NCBI GenBank assembly: GCA_049289295.1
Contig: JBATLL010000041.1
Span: 479,942 to 543,941 of the forward strand
DNA: 64,000 nt
Source of the DNA: BOKV01 sp049289295
GTDB taxonomy: Bacteria; Pseudomonadota; Alphaproteobacteria; Rhizobiales; Rhizobiaceae
Direction: 5' to 3'
This document shows, piece by piece, positions 8,591 through 18,374 of the stretch. The notes beneath the pieces are model-generated. The model was not told the DNA's origin, did no database searches, and was given only the letters and a program-made list of their open reading frames with translations. The position numbers and the translations under genes are program-made. The first letter of the stretch is position 1; every line of letters starts with the position of its first letter.

Positions 8591-10381
8591 ATGACCATCA
8601 ACCTGCAGAAGCCGGATATCCGGGAGTTGAAGCCCAAGATCACGGTCTTTGGCGTTGGCGGCGGCGGCGGCAATGCCGTGAACAACATGATCAATGGTGG
8701 CCTGCAGGGGGTGGAGTTCGTCGTTGCGAACACCGACGCGCAGGCGCTGACCATGTCGCGGGCGCAGCGCATGATCCAGCTCGGTGTGGACGTGACCCAG
8801 GGATTGGGTGCAGGTTCGCAGCCTGAAGTGGGTCGAGCCTCTGCCGAAGAATGCATAGACGAGATCGCCGATCACCTGCAGGGGACGCACATGGCGTTCA
8901 TCACTGCTGGCATGGGTGGTGGAACCGGCACGGGTGCTGCACCAGTGGTGGCGCGCGCGGCGCGTGAACTTGGCATCCTCACCGTTGGTGTCGTGACCAA
9001 GCCGTTCCATTTCGAAGGCGCGCGCCGCATGAAGACTGCGGAAGCGGGAATTACCGAACTGCAGAAGAATGTCGATACGCTGATCGTCATCCCGAACCAG
9101 AACCTTTTCCGCATCGCCAATGACAAGACCACCTTCGCAGACGCCTTCGGCATGGCCGATCAAGTGCTCTATTCGGGTGTTGCCTGCATTACTGACCTGA
9201 TGGTCAAGGAAGGCCTGATCAATCTGGACTTTGCCGATGTGCGCTCGGTCATGCGCGAAATGGGCAAGGCAATGATGGGCACAGGCGAGTCAAGCGGCGA
9301 GGGTCGGGCGATGCAGGCGGCGGAAGCTGCCATCGCCAATCCGCTGCTCGACGAAACAAGCATGCGCGGCGCACGCGGCCTGCTGATTTCGATCACCGGC
9401 GGTCGTGACATGACCCTGTTCGAAGTGGATGAGGCAGCGACCCGCATTCGCGAGGAAGTCGATGCTGACGCCAACATCATTCTTGGCGCTACCTTCGATG
9501 AAGCTCTTGAAGGCGTCATTCGCGTGTCGGTCGTGGCAACAGGCATCGACCGAACCCAGGAAATGGCCCAGCAGGGCGGGGGCGACCGGGTGGCAAATGC
9601 GATTTCGCGTTCAGCGCCAGGCGGGGTCCAGCTGCCGCGCGCGGCGGCTCCCGTTTCACGGCCCGCGGTTTCCGTTCCGCTCACCGGCTCCTCGACCCTT
9701 GGTGCAATGCCAAGAGTGGATGAGGAAAAGGTTCAAAAGGTTGCCGAGGCCCTTGCCACTCCGGCGCGGACTGTGGCGCAGAAGGATGGCGTGCGCATCG
9801 AGCCGTTCAGACCTGCGGCACCTGAGTTTGCCGACGATTCCCTTGAAGATGATTTCCGCGAGGCGCTCGAAGGCGAACTGATGCCGCTAACCGACCAATT
9901 TATCCCGGATGAGGCGGAAATGCCGGAAGTGCCAGTCAGGTCGGCGCGCATGCCGGACGTCGAGGACTTCCCGCCAATGGTGCGCGCCGAAATGGAAAAG
10001 CGTGAAGCTCCTGTTGCCCCGGCAGAGGAAGAACGCGGGCCAATCGGGCTGCTTCGCAAACTCACGCACGGCTTTTCATCCGCCCATCATGCGGCTGAAC
10101 CGGCCCGCGCGCAGCAACAGGCTCCGCAGCCAGCTCCAAAGCCGGTGCAGCAGAGCGTGCAGCGCCAGGAACCGGTCATGCGGCCGGCAACGGAAGCAAG
10201 GCCGCAGCCCTCGCATCAGCCAGCACATCAGCCATCGGGGAATGGTCGCGTGGACGACAATCCGTTCGCACCAAGACGCGCCCAGCTTGATCCACATGGT
10301 CGTCCGGCGGCTTCTGCCCGCCCGATCGATGATGATGATCAGCTGGATATTCCGGCCTTCCTGCGCAGGCAGGGAAGCTGA
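8591..10381 (+). CDS. ftsZ: FtsZ, tubulin-like division GTPase with long C-terminal linker
   Basis: Of the 596 residues, the first 320 or so are the conserved GTPase and C-terminal tubulin domains. GVGGGGGNAVN is at residues 21-31 and the tubulin signature GGGTGTG at 109-115. The remaining stretch is a variable linker rich in P, A, Q and R, far longer than the E. coli linker but usual for rhizobial FtsZ1. It ends in the conserved peptide DIPAFLRRQ, which binds FtsA and other partners. The ATG follows GAGGA. A strong terminator follows the gene and closes the division cluster. Confidence 0.98.
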   Translation: MTINLQKPDIRELKPKITVFGVGGGGGNAVNNMINGGLQGVEFVVANTDAQALTMSRAQRMIQLGVDVTQGLGAGSQPEVGRASAEECIDEIADHLQGTHMAFITAGMGGGTGTGAAPVVARAARELGILTVGVVTKPFHFEGARRMKTAEAGITELQKNVDTLIVIPNQNLFRIANDKTTFADAFGMADQVLYSGVACITDLMVKEGLINLDFADVRSVMREMGKAMMGTGESSGEGRAMQAAEAAIANPLLDETSMRGARGLLISITGGRDMTLFEVDEAATRIREEVDADANIILGATFDEALEGVIRVSVVATGIDRTQEMAQQGGGDRVANAISRSAPGGVQLPRAAAPVSRPAVSVPLTGSSTLGAMPRVDEEKVQKVAEALATPARTVAQKDGVRIEPFRPAAPEFADDSLEDDFREALEGELMPLTDQFIPDEAEMPEVPVRSARMPDVEDFPPMVRAEMEKREAPVAPAEEERGPIGLLRKLTHGFSSAHHAAEPARAQQQAPQPAPKPVQQSVQRQEPVMRPATEARPQPSHQPAHQPSGNGRVDDNPFAPRRAQLDPHGRPAASARPIDDDDQLDIPAFLRRQGS

Positions 10382-10417
10382 CCTTCCGTTGGGGCATGTG
10401 CAGCATGCGTAATAAAG

Positions 10418-10455
10418 ATCAGGCGCTGATTTCGATTGGCGCCTGATTTTCTTTT
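10418..10455 (+). terminator. Rho-independent terminator after ftsZ
   Basis: ATCAGGCGC at 10418-10426 pairs perfectly with GCGCCTGAT at 10439-10447 (9 bp, 12-nt loop), followed at once by a T-rich tract TTTTCTTTT. It lies 37 bp after the ftsZ stop and marks the end of the murD-ftsZ transcription unit. Confidence 0.85.
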
Positions 10456-10521
10456 AATTACAACAAGTTACGAGCGGTTATACGAAAGGCGGAATGGTAA
10501 CAAATCGTAAGAAAGCGTGAT

Positions 10522-10550
10522 TTGGCGATACGGGAATGCCTGTCTATTTT
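10522..10550 (+). promoter_or_regulatory. Candidate sigma-70 promoter for lpxC
   Basis: TTGGCG (10522-10527) and TATTTT (10545-10550) are separated by exactly 17 nt. The site lies after the ftsZ terminator and about 145 bp before the preferred lpxC start. If it is used, the transcript starts near 10557, so the in-frame extension upstream of 10696 could not all be translated. The rest of the 10382-10695 gap shows no gene. Confidence 0.45.
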
Positions 10551-10695
10551 GGACGCAATCAGGGAGATTCTCTGGCAGCAATGTGGCTGGGCATCGGGGG
10601 GTGTTGAAGCCGCATCAGACAGAGACCCGGAAAGCATGGCCCAAAAAGGGCTGATGGTTCGACGAATGCAGGCAACAAGGTTCAGGGCGGGCGCA

Positions 10696-11652
10696 ATGGG
10701 GATCAACGTGCTGGGATACCAGACTACCATACGCAGCAAGATCGAGTTCAAGGGGATTGGTGTTCATTCCGGCGAGCCGGTTACCATGGTCCTCAATCCG
10801 GCCGAAGCCGATACCGGCATTCTTTTCAACGTGACCTGCCCACGCACCGGCAGGAACCAGGACATTCCAGCCACAATCGCTTCCATCGGTGCCACCGATC
10901 TGTGCACCGTGCTTGGCAATCCCTCCGAAGTCTTCATCGCAACCGTCGAGCATCTGATGGCAGCGCTTCGTGCGCTCAATGTCGATAATGTCATTGTAGA
11001 CGTCGACAGCCGCGAAGTTCCGGTAATGGATGGCAGCTCGCACGACTATGTCGAGGCGATCAAGTCTACAGGGCTAACTTCTCTTTCCGCGCCGCGCTGC
11101 TACATCAAGGTGTTGAAGCCTGTCCGCGTCGACATGGGCGCTTCGTGGGGCGAATTCATTCCTCATGACGGAACGCGCTACGAGGTCGAGATCGATTTCG
11201 ACTGCCCGACAATTGGCCGCCAGGCATTTCGCGCCGACATGACGGCAGATGTCTTCTGCAATGAACTGTCACGCGCGCGCACCTTCGGCTTCATGCGCGA
11301 TGTCGAGCGTCTTTGGGCTGCCGGGTTTGCCCTTGGTTCATCGCTCGAGAACTCCGTGGTGATCGGCGACGACAATCGCATCGTCAATCCCGAAGGCCTT
11401 CGCTACAAGGACGAGTTCGTCAGGCACAAGGCGCTTGATGCAGTTGGCGACCTCGCGCTTGCAGGTGCACCGTTCATCGGCTGCTTCCGTTCCTATCGCG
11501 GCGGGCACAAGCTGAATTCGCTGGTGCTCAAGCAATTGCTGAGCGACCGTGATGCCTACCAGTTTGTAGGTGCGCCGCGCTCCCAGCCACGGGTGCATCC
11601 AGCGGAACTGGTTTCAATGAGCGCGCCAGCATACGCAGCAGCTCTGGTCTGA
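10696..11652 (+). CDS. lpxC: LpxC, UDP-3-O-acyl-GlcNAc deacetylase
   Basis: A zinc deacetylase of 318 residues catalysing the first committed step of lipid A synthesis. The zinc ligands are visible: H86 in the VEHLMAAL motif, and the histidine and aspartate of RHKALDAVGDL. The catalytic histidine lies in the GGHK motif that follows. The N-terminal YQTTIRSKIEFKGIGVHSG is the normal family opening. The frame stays open upstream to 10522, but that 58-residue extension has no family counterpart and overlaps a promoter candidate. ATG 10696, preceded by AGGGCGGG, is therefore preferred. Confidence 0.95.
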   Translation: MGINVLGYQTTIRSKIEFKGIGVHSGEPVTMVLNPAEADTGILFNVTCPRTGRNQDIPATIASIGATDLCTVLGNPSEVFIATVEHLMAALRALNVDNVIVDVDSREVPVMDGSSHDYVEAIKSTGLTSLSAPRCYIKVLKPVRVDMGASWGEFIPHDGTRYEVEIDFDCPTIGRQAFRADMTADVFCNELSRARTFGFMRDVERLWAAGFALGSSLENSVVIGDDNRIVNPEGLRYKDEFVRHKALDAVGDLALAGAPFIGCFRSYRGGHKLNSLVLKQLLSDRDAYQFVGAPRSQPRVHPAELVSMSAPAYAAALV

Positions 11653-11830
11653 CCCGGCACGTCTTTACCTTTGCCACAGTTTTGCGCCATTGCTGACCTA
11701 ATGGGCTATGGCTCTTGATGGCGTTTTTGGTTATCAAAGTGTAAATTCGGGTCAACTGGCGGTTTCCCAGTGGGAATCGCGGGCCTTGCAGGGTGCGCTG
11801 ACAGTGCGTGCCACAGGAGAATGGTAGGCA

Positions 11831-12694
11831 ATGCGTCATATCAGCGGACACGACAGAAAGCAGCCGTTTGCCAGCGCCTTGCCGCGCCTGGTGACGATGG
11901 CGCTTCTGCTTTCCCTTGCCGGCTGCAACACTTCGGAGACTTCGAGCAGCGATTTTGTCGATGACATCAAGCCGGCCGACCGCCTCTACAACCAGGCGCT
12001 GGCAGATATTGATGCGGGCAATGTCAAGGACGCCAAGAAGACGCTCGACGAAATCGACAAGCAGCATCCCTATTCCGAATATTCACGCCGCGCGATGGTT
12101 CTGGAAACCTTCCTGAATTACCGCAAGGCGCAGTATGACGATGCGATCAATTCCGGAAAACGCTATGTCGCTCTGTACCCGGGTGACAAGGATGCAGCCT
12201 ATGCGCAGTATCTCGTCGCCATGTCCTATTTCCGGCAGATGCCTGACGTCACGCGGGATCAGTCCACGACAGCGCGCGCCTACCAGGCGTTCAATGCCGT
12301 CGTCGAGCAGTATCCCGACAGTGAATATGTCGAGGATTCCAAGACCAAGATGCGCATTTCGCTGGACCAGCTGGCCGGCAAGGAAATGCTAACAGGGCGC
12401 TATTATCTGGAGCGCCGCGAATTTCTGGCGGCAATCAACCGGTTCCGCAGTGTCATCGAGAATTATCAGACTACCCGCCATATCGAAGAGGCTTTGGCGC
12501 GGTTGACCGAGGCCTACTACGCCATGGGCATCATTGATGAGGCAAGAACCGCGGCTGCGGTGCTTGGTCACAATTTCCCTGAGAGCCAATGGTACAAGGA
12601 TTCGGTTGCACTGCTGCGTACCGGCGGAGAAGTGCCGCGGGAAAACAGCAATTCCTGGATATCAAAGCTGTTTGCCATCAAGGCGACCGGTTGA
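11831..12694 (+). CDS. bamD: BamD (ComL) lipoprotein of the outer-membrane assembly machine
   Basis: A protein of 287 residues with a lipoprotein signal: a basic N-terminus, hydrophobic core and the lipobox LAGC, with Cys32 as the lipidation site. The mature part is a string of TPR-like helical pairs, beginning at DRLYNQALADIDAGN, as in BamD. It acts on the periplasmic face of the outer membrane with BamA to fold beta-barrel proteins. A good ribosome site (GGAGA) precedes the ATG. Its place between lpxC and recN is conserved in rhizobia. Confidence 0.93.
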   Translation: MRHISGHDRKQPFASALPRLVTMALLLSLAGCNTSETSSSDFVDDIKPADRLYNQALADIDAGNVKDAKKTLDEIDKQHPYSEYSRRAMVLETFLNYRKAQYDDAINSGKRYVALYPGDKDAAYAQYLVAMSYFRQMPDVTRDQSTTARAYQAFNAVVEQYPDSEYVEDSKTKMRISLDQLAGKEMLTGRYYLERREFLAAINRFRSVIENYQTTRHIEEALARLTEAYYAMGIIDEARTAAAVLGHNFPESQWYKDSVALLRTGGEVPRENSNSWISKLFAIKATG

Positions 12695-12715
12695 ACCTGA
12701 AAGCTCCCGGGGCGC

Positions 12716-14392
12716 ATGCTTGTCCAGCTTTCGATCCGCGACATTGTCCTGATTGAAAGGCTTGAGGTTGAATTTTCCTCAGGCCTGTCGGTTCTGACCG
12801 GCGAAACGGGCGCGGGAAAATCCATCCTGCTCGATGCGCTTTCGCTTGCACTGGGTGCCAGAGGCGATGGCGGGCTGGTTCGCGTCGGTTGCGAGCAGGG
12901 GCAGGTCGTTGCCATGTTCGAACCCGCAGCAGATCACCGCGTACGCAGCCTGCTGCGTGAAAATGGCATTGATGATGATGCCAGCCTCATCCTTCGCCGG
13001 GTGCAGGGTGCTGATGGGCGCACGCGGGCCTATGTGAACGATTCACCCGTTTCCGTGGCGCTTATGCGCGAAATCGGCCAGATGCTGGTCGAGATCCATG
13101 GCCAGCATGATGATCGCGCGCTGGTGGATCAGGCGGCGCATCGCAGGCTGCTGGATGCATTTGGTGGGCTTGAAGCGGATGGCGCCATGGTTGCTGCGGC
13201 ATGGTCTGCGCTCAGCAAGGCACGCAAGGAACTCAAGACGTTGCGCCAGCGTGTCGAGGATGGCGCACGGGAAAAGGAATATCTTCGCGCAAGCGTGGAT
13301 GAACTGACCCGGCTTGCAATGGAGCCGGGTGAAGAAGATCAACTGGCTGCGCGCCGTGCCAAGATGATGAAGGTCGAGAAGATCGCGACCGACATCAATG
13401 AGGCAAACGAATTGCTAAGCGGTCAGGCTTCGCCTTTGCCATCGCTTTCGGGATTGCTGCGGCGGCTGGAGCGCAAGAGTGCTGAAGCGCCTGGCGTGCT
13501 GGACAGTGCACTATCCCATCTTGATCATGCAGTGAATGCGCTGCACAGCGCACAGCAGGAACTGGAGACGGCACTTCGCGAAACCGAGTTCGACCCCGGC
13601 GAACTGGAGCGCGTTGAGGAAAGGCTGTTTGGCCTGCGTGCGGCTGCGCGAAAATACGCGGTTCCTGTTGACGGTCTGGCGAACCTGGCTGTGCGCATGG
13701 CAGATGAACTGCACCGGCTCGATACGAGCAGCGACATGCTGCAGGAGCTGGAAAAGCGCGAGAAGGAACACGAAGCGGAGTATGACCGGATTGCCGCCAG
13801 ACTTTCACAAAACCGCAAGGCTGCCGGCATCAATCTGTGCCAGATGGTTGCCGGCGAACTGCCTGCGCTCAAGCTGGACCAGGCCGAGTTCATGGTCGAC
13901 ATCGACACCAACAGCTCAAGGGCCGGTCCGGCGGGCATGGACGATGTCGAGTTTCATGTGCGCACAAACCCCGGCACCAATCCCGGACCGATGATGAAGG
14001 TGGCATCGGGCGGGGAATTGTCCCGCTTCCTTCTGGCGCTCAAGGTTTCCCTTGCCGACAGGGGATCGGCGCCAACGCTGGTGTTTGACGAAATCGATTC
14101 TGGTGCAGGTGGCGCTGTTGCCGATGCGATCGGGCGCAGGCTTTCGCGTCTTGCAAGCCGGGTACAGGTTCTGTCGGTTACGCATGCGCCGCAGGTTGCC
14201 GCACGCGCTGAAGGCCATCTGCTGATTTCCAAGGCCGCCGTGCAGGGGGATGCCAGACGAGTTTCCACGAATGTGCTTCGTGTCGAGGGTGAGGCCAGGC
14301 GCGAGGAGATTGCGCGGATGCTGTCGGGGGCCACCATCACTGATGAAGCGCGGCGCGCTGCAGACAAGCTGATTGCGCAGCCTGCCAACTGA
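12716..14392 (+). CDS. recN: RecN, SMC-like DNA repair ATPase
   Basis: A protein of 558 residues typical of RecN, used in double-strand break repair. The Walker A motif GETGAGKS is at residues 29-36. A long central region rich in E, R, L and A is predicted coiled coil. The C-terminal head carries the ABC signature ASGGELSRFLLAL, Walker B TLVFDEIDSG and the switch histidine in SVTHAPQVAA. It starts 21 bp after bamD, probably on the same transcript. Confidence 0.96.
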   Translation: MLVQLSIRDIVLIERLEVEFSSGLSVLTGETGAGKSILLDALSLALGARGDGGLVRVGCEQGQVVAMFEPAADHRVRSLLRENGIDDDASLILRRVQGADGRTRAYVNDSPVSVALMREIGQMLVEIHGQHDDRALVDQAAHRRLLDAFGGLEADGAMVAAAWSALSKARKELKTLRQRVEDGAREKEYLRASVDELTRLAMEPGEEDQLAARRAKMMKVEKIATDINEANELLSGQASPLPSLSGLLRRLERKSAEAPGVLDSALSHLDHAVNALHSAQQELETALRETEFDPGELERVEERLFGLRAAARKYAVPVDGLANLAVRMADELHRLDTSSDMLQELEKREKEHEAEYDRIAARLSQNRKAAGINLCQMVAGELPALKLDQAEFMVDIDTNSSRAGPAGMDDVEFHVRTNPGTNPGPMMKVASGGELSRFLLALKVSLADRGSAPTLVFDEIDSGAGGAVADAIGRRLSRLASRVQVLSVTHAPQVAARAEGHLLISKAAVQGDARRVSTNVLRVEGEARREEIARMLSGATITDEARRAADKLIAQPAN

Positions 14393-14538
14393 TTGTACCG
14401 CGAGAATTAGCCTGTCCAGCTTGTTGCTAACCTTGTCCGGGATCATCGGCTTGGAGCCTGAATTGGCGTTTGCAGGTCATCGAATCTGTCGCTAGCATGC
14501 AGCGGATGGTGTTGTGCAACCGCAAGGAGACCCGAAAG

Positions 14539-15159
14539 GTGTCGTTGGTACGAAATTCCCTGATACTGGTTTTCTTCGCGGTCGCCTTTCTTGCGACAGG
14601 CAGCATTGCTTCGGATGCCAAGGTTATCGTCAAGCAGAATACGAAATATTACAGTGTGAAAGGTCTCAACGGCCTGGAAATCAGCAAGGCGATGCTGGTT
14701 GGTGGTAAAAAGAACATCAATCTACGCCATGCAATTGCAGCGACGGCGACGAGTTTCAAGTTCACCAATTCAAAGGTGAAAGTGGACGGCAGGAAATGCA
14801 AGCTCGAGTCGATCGATATCAATCTTTCCATTACCTACTATTATCCGAAATGGCAGGGGCGGAACCAGGCCGGGGCAAATGTGCGCCGGGCTTGGGATGT
14901 GTTCTACAAGGAACTGCTGCGCCACGAGCAGACACACGGCAAGATCGCCATTGATTTTGCAAACCAGCTCGAACGCGAAATGCTGAAGATGAGTGGCAAT
15001 GTCGTGGCGGGCTGCCGGGATTTCGGTTCGACCGCGATCTTCAAGCTGAAATCGCTGAGCAATCAGCTGAAACAGAAACAAGCCGCTTTTGATCGTCTGG
15101 AAGAGCGCAGCACGAGCAAGATTTCACGCCTTCAGATTGCGCTGCTGAAAAGCAAATAG
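14539..15159 (+). CDS. Exported DUF922-type protein with HExxH motif, putative zinc peptidase
   Basis: A protein of 206 residues with a clear signal peptide (hydrophobic residues 8-24, likely cleavage after SIASDA). The segment YYPKWQGRNQAGANV followed by RAWDVFYKELLRHEQTH is characteristic of DUF922. HEQTH at 129-133 fits an HExxH zinc site, so a periplasmic metallopeptidase role is plausible but unproven. Two cysteines (residues 87 and about 156) could form a disulfide. The longest frame begins at 14470. GTG 14539 is chosen because AAGGAGA lies 8 nt upstream and the signal peptide then starts at the N-terminus. It sits between recN and ligA, on the same strand. Confidence 0.8.
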   Translation: MSLVRNSLILVFFAVAFLATGSIASDAKVIVKQNTKYYSVKGLNGLEISKAMLVGGKKNINLRHAIAATATSFKFTNSKVKVDGRKCKLESIDINLSITYYYPKWQGRNQAGANVRRAWDVFYKELLRHEQTHGKIAIDFANQLEREMLKMSGNVVAGCRDFGSTAIFKLKSLSNQLKQKQAAFDRLEERSTSKISRLQIALLKSK

Positions 15160-15257
15160 GCTCATACGTGGCGAGCTCGGCAGTGCTTCGGCTTTACAGC
15201 CGGATCGGGTTCGGCTGATATCTGTGGCGAATCCCCCTTCGCCTGGGAAATGCCAAG

Positions 15258-17375
15258 ATGAATTCAAGATCCGATCGTCCGGTTGATATGCTGAGTGAGG
15301 AAGAAGCCCGGCATGAGCTGGAATTCCTCGCGCAGGAAATTGCCCGCCACGACGCGCTTTACCATGGTGGGGATGCGCCCCAGATCAGCGATGCACAGTA
15401 TGATGCGTTGCGGCGGCGAAACAGCGAGATCGAGGCTGCATTTCCCGATCTCGTGCGTGCCGATTCCCCGTCGGCGAAAGTTGGCCATGCCGCGACTGGC
15501 AAGTTCGGAAAAATCGCCCATGCGGTGCCGATGCTGTCCCTGGACAATGCCTTTTCGGACGAGGACGTTGCCGATTTTGCCGCGCGCGTCAGGCGCTTCC
15601 TTAAACTCGATCCGCTACGCCCGCTGGAATTCACCGCCGAGCCGAAGATTGACGGCCTATCCCTGTCGCTTCGGTATGAAAGGGGGAGGCTGGTGCATGC
15701 CGCCACGCGGGGCGATGGTTCGACTGGCGAGGATGTGACCGCCAATGCGCGCACGATCCCGGATATTCCTGCGCAGCTTGCCGGGGGGGCGGTGCCCGAT
15801 GTGGCCGAGATCCGCGGCGAGGTCTACATGACAATCGAGGCATTTCAGGCGCTCAACCAGCGCATGGAGGCAGAAGGCCGCCAGCCCTACGTCAATCCCA
15901 GGAACACGGCAGCGGGATCGCTTCGACAGATCGACCCGGCGATCACGGCCCAAAGACCGCTGAAATTCTTCGCCTATGCCTGGGGTGAAATGAGTTCGCA
16001 ACCAGCCGACACCCAGATGGAGATGGTACACCTGTTTGCGTCCTGGGGCTTCAGGACCAATCCGCTGATGCGGCTGTTCGGCGATACGAGATCACTGCTG
16101 CAGCATTATCACGACATCGAATTGAAGCGCTCTTCGCTCGGTTACGATATTGATGGTGTAGTCTACAAGGTCAACGATCTTGCCATGCAACAGCGGCTGG
16201 GGTTCGTCTCGCGCAGTCCGCGCTGGGCGATAGCGCACAAGTTTCCTGCCGAAAAAGCGCATACGGTTCTCAAGGACATCGACATCCAGGTGGGTCGCAC
16301 AGGTGCGCTTACTCCGGTGGCAAGGCTCGAGCCGGTCAATGTCGGTGGCGTCGTGGTGACGAATGCAACGCTCCACAATGCCGAGGAGATCGAGCGTCTG
16401 GGTATTCGCATTGGCGACACGGTCACAATACAGCGCGCCGGAGACGTCATTCCGCAGATTCTGGGATATCTTCCGGAGAAGCGGCCGAACGATGCGCGCG
16501 TTTTCACCTTTCCGCAGAAATGCCCCTGCAGTCTCGAGACCGACATTGTGCGGGAGGAAACCGCCAGTGGCGTGGAGGGCGTTGTGCGGCGATGCTCAGG
16601 CGAGTTTGCGTGCCCGTTCCAGCGCAAGGAACATCTCAAGCTGTTCGTATCGCGCAAGGCCTTCGACATTGAGGGCCTGGGTGAACGCCAGATCGATGCG
16701 TTTTTCGAGGATGAAGAACTGGCGATCCGGGAACCGGCCGATATCTTCACGCTGAAGGAAAGAGACAGCAGGAATACGACCAAGCTTAGGGAGCGGGAAG
16801 GCTATGGGGAATTGTCCGCTGCAAAGCTCTTCGATGCAATCGAGGCACGGCGCACGATCCAGCTGGAACGCCTGATCTTTTCGCTCGGTATCCGCCATGT
16901 CGGCGAATCCACGGCCAAGACGCTCGCGCGCGCCTATGGCAGTTGGGCGAGTTTCCGCAATGCGGCTGATGCGGTGGCGAAGGGCGATGCAACCGCGCGC
17001 GAGGAAATGGATGCGCTCGAAGATATTGGCGACGCGGTCATTGCCGCGGTAGCGCGTTTCTTCGATGAAGAGCACAATCAGGCCAAGGTCGATTCACTTG
17101 CCGCACAACTGACGATCCTCGAAGCAGAAAAACCTGCGACCGATTCACCGGTGGCGGGCAAGACCATCGTCTTCACGGGTTCACTGGAACGCATGACGCG
17201 CGATGAAGCGAAGGCATCTGCCGAACGTCTGGGTGCCAAGGTGGCAGGTTCGGTTTCGGCAAAGACGGATCTTGTCGTTGCCGGACCGGGTGCGGGTTCA
17301 AAACTGAAGAAAGCCCAGGAACTGAGCATCGAAACCATTTCGGAAGATGAATGGTTCATTCGCGCAGGCCTGTAA
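15258..17375 (+). CDS. ligA: LigA, NAD-dependent DNA ligase
   Basis: A ligase of 705 residues with the complete bacterial architecture. It has an N-terminal Ia domain (HDALYHGGDAPQISDAQYD), the adenylation domain with nucleophile K130 in KIDG, and an OB fold. A four-cysteine zinc finger follows (CPC near residue 420, then RCSGEFACP), then helix-hairpin-helix repeats, and a C-terminal BRCT domain from about residue 630 (VAGKTIVFTGSLERMTR). It seals nicks during replication and repair. No missing motif was seen. Confidence 0.98.
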   Translation: MNSRSDRPVDMLSEEEARHELEFLAQEIARHDALYHGGDAPQISDAQYDALRRRNSEIEAAFPDLVRADSPSAKVGHAATGKFGKIAHAVPMLSLDNAFSDEDVADFAARVRRFLKLDPLRPLEFTAEPKIDGLSLSLRYERGRLVHAATRGDGSTGEDVTANARTIPDIPAQLAGGAVPDVAEIRGEVYMTIEAFQALNQRMEAEGRQPYVNPRNTAAGSLRQIDPAITAQRPLKFFAYAWGEMSSQPADTQMEMVHLFASWGFRTNPLMRLFGDTRSLLQHYHDIELKRSSLGYDIDGVVYKVNDLAMQQRLGFVSRSPRWAIAHKFPAEKAHTVLKDIDIQVGRTGALTPVARLEPVNVGGVVVTNATLHNAEEIERLGIRIGDTVTIQRAGDVIPQILGYLPEKRPNDARVFTFPQKCPCSLETDIVREETASGVEGVVRRCSGEFACPFQRKEHLKLFVSRKAFDIEGLGERQIDAFFEDEELAIREPADIFTLKERDSRNTTKLREREGYGELSAAKLFDAIEARRTIQLERLIFSLGIRHVGESTAKTLARAYGSWASFRNAADAVAKGDATAREEMDALEDIGDAVIAAVARFFDEEHNQAKVDSLAAQLTILEAEKPATDSPVAGKTIVFTGSLERMTRDEAKASAERLGAKVAGSVSAKTDLVVAGPGAGSKLKKAQELSIETISEDEWFIRAGL

Positions 17376-17487
17376 GCCATCGACTGGTAAGTGCGGCTTG
17401 AACAGGCTGTTCCCGTTTTTCGAACGATGATTTACCGATTTCTCATTCCTTCATGCGAGATTATCGCTGCAAGGGGGAGAGGGATTG

Positions 17488-18324
17488 GTGAGTTCCAGAC
17501 CCGAAAAGGTTCATGACGCGCTGGCGCTCGATGACCAGAAATGCTGGGTCGGGACCTATGGCGGCTATTTGCTTCACAGCGCCTATCAGCCGATCGTGCG
17601 CAAAAGCGCCGATGACCTGTTCCAGTTTGACGGGTTCGAAGGTCTGATACGCGGTGATCGCAGCGGTGTTGCGGTGATGCCCGATCAGCTGTTTGCGTCC
17701 GTTGAGCAGGGCGATCAGCTGTTTGTTCATTGCATGTGCATGGCGCTCCACATCCGGAACTTCCACCTTGTGCAGCCTGGCAACGGGCGCATCTACATCA
17801 ACAACAATCCCGACACTTTCGGCAGCGTGGAATCGCTGGAGCGCGAATTCGCCTATCTTCTGCCCGCGCTTGAACGCAATGGCCTGCGCTGCAATCAACT
17901 GGTGCTGGAGATCCTGGAAGTGGAGACCCTTTCACTTGCGGTTCTGGAACGGATGATCGCGATCGTGCGCGACGCCGGGATCAGCCTTGCGATGGATGAT
18001 TTCGGGCAGGAATTCTCGAATTTCCAGCGCTACCGGAAACTCAGGCCCGACCTGGTCAAGTTCGACCGTCTGCTGTTCCAGAACCTGAAGGGCAGCAAGC
18101 CCTCGAGAAGCCTTCTTGCCAACATGGTCAGGACCTTCCACGAGAATGGCACGGAAGTCCTGTGCGAGGGACTGGAGACGAAAGAGGATCTGGAGGTCGC
18201 TGCACTTGCGGGCTTTGACCTGTTCCAGGGCTACGCCATTTCGCCGCCCAGAAGGCTGCCGGGAATGTTCAATGGCGTGTATCCATTTGCCTTGGCCAAC
18301 GCCGTGCAGTTGAGCCAGGCCTGA
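17488..18324 (+). CDS. EAL-domain protein, probable c-di-GMP phosphodiesterase
   Basis: A stand-alone cytoplasmic EAL domain of about 278 residues with no membrane segment or sensor domain. The signature is EGL rather than EAL. The residues expected for activity appear present: the asparagine in INNNPDTF, the glutamates of LEILE, the DDFG pair, the lysine and aspartate of VKFDR, EGLET, and the glutamine of QGY. It probably hydrolyses c-di-GMP to pGpG. Translation starts at TTG 17485 or GTG 17488; AAGGGGGAGAGGG lies just upstream. It stands alone between ligA and azlC. Confidence 0.88.
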   Translation: MSSRPEKVHDALALDDQKCWVGTYGGYLLHSAYQPIVRKSADDLFQFDGFEGLIRGDRSGVAVMPDQLFASVEQGDQLFVHCMCMALHIRNFHLVQPGNGRIYINNNPDTFGSVESLEREFAYLLPALERNGLRCNQLVLEILEVETLSLAVLERMIAIVRDAGISLAMDDFGQEFSNFQRYRKLRPDLVKFDRLLFQNLKGSKPSRSLLANMVRTFHENGTEVLCEGLETKEDLEVAALAGFDLFQGYAISPPRRLPGMFNGVYPFALANAVQLSQA

Positions 18325-18374
18325 AGCTGGTTTTGAGGTTGCCAAACCCTGCCTGAACTGCCAAAGCACGGCAG

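Noticed and set aside
15226..15243. GGCGAA/TTCGCC hairpin before ligA
   Set aside because: Short stem without T-tract; not enough to call a regulatory element.
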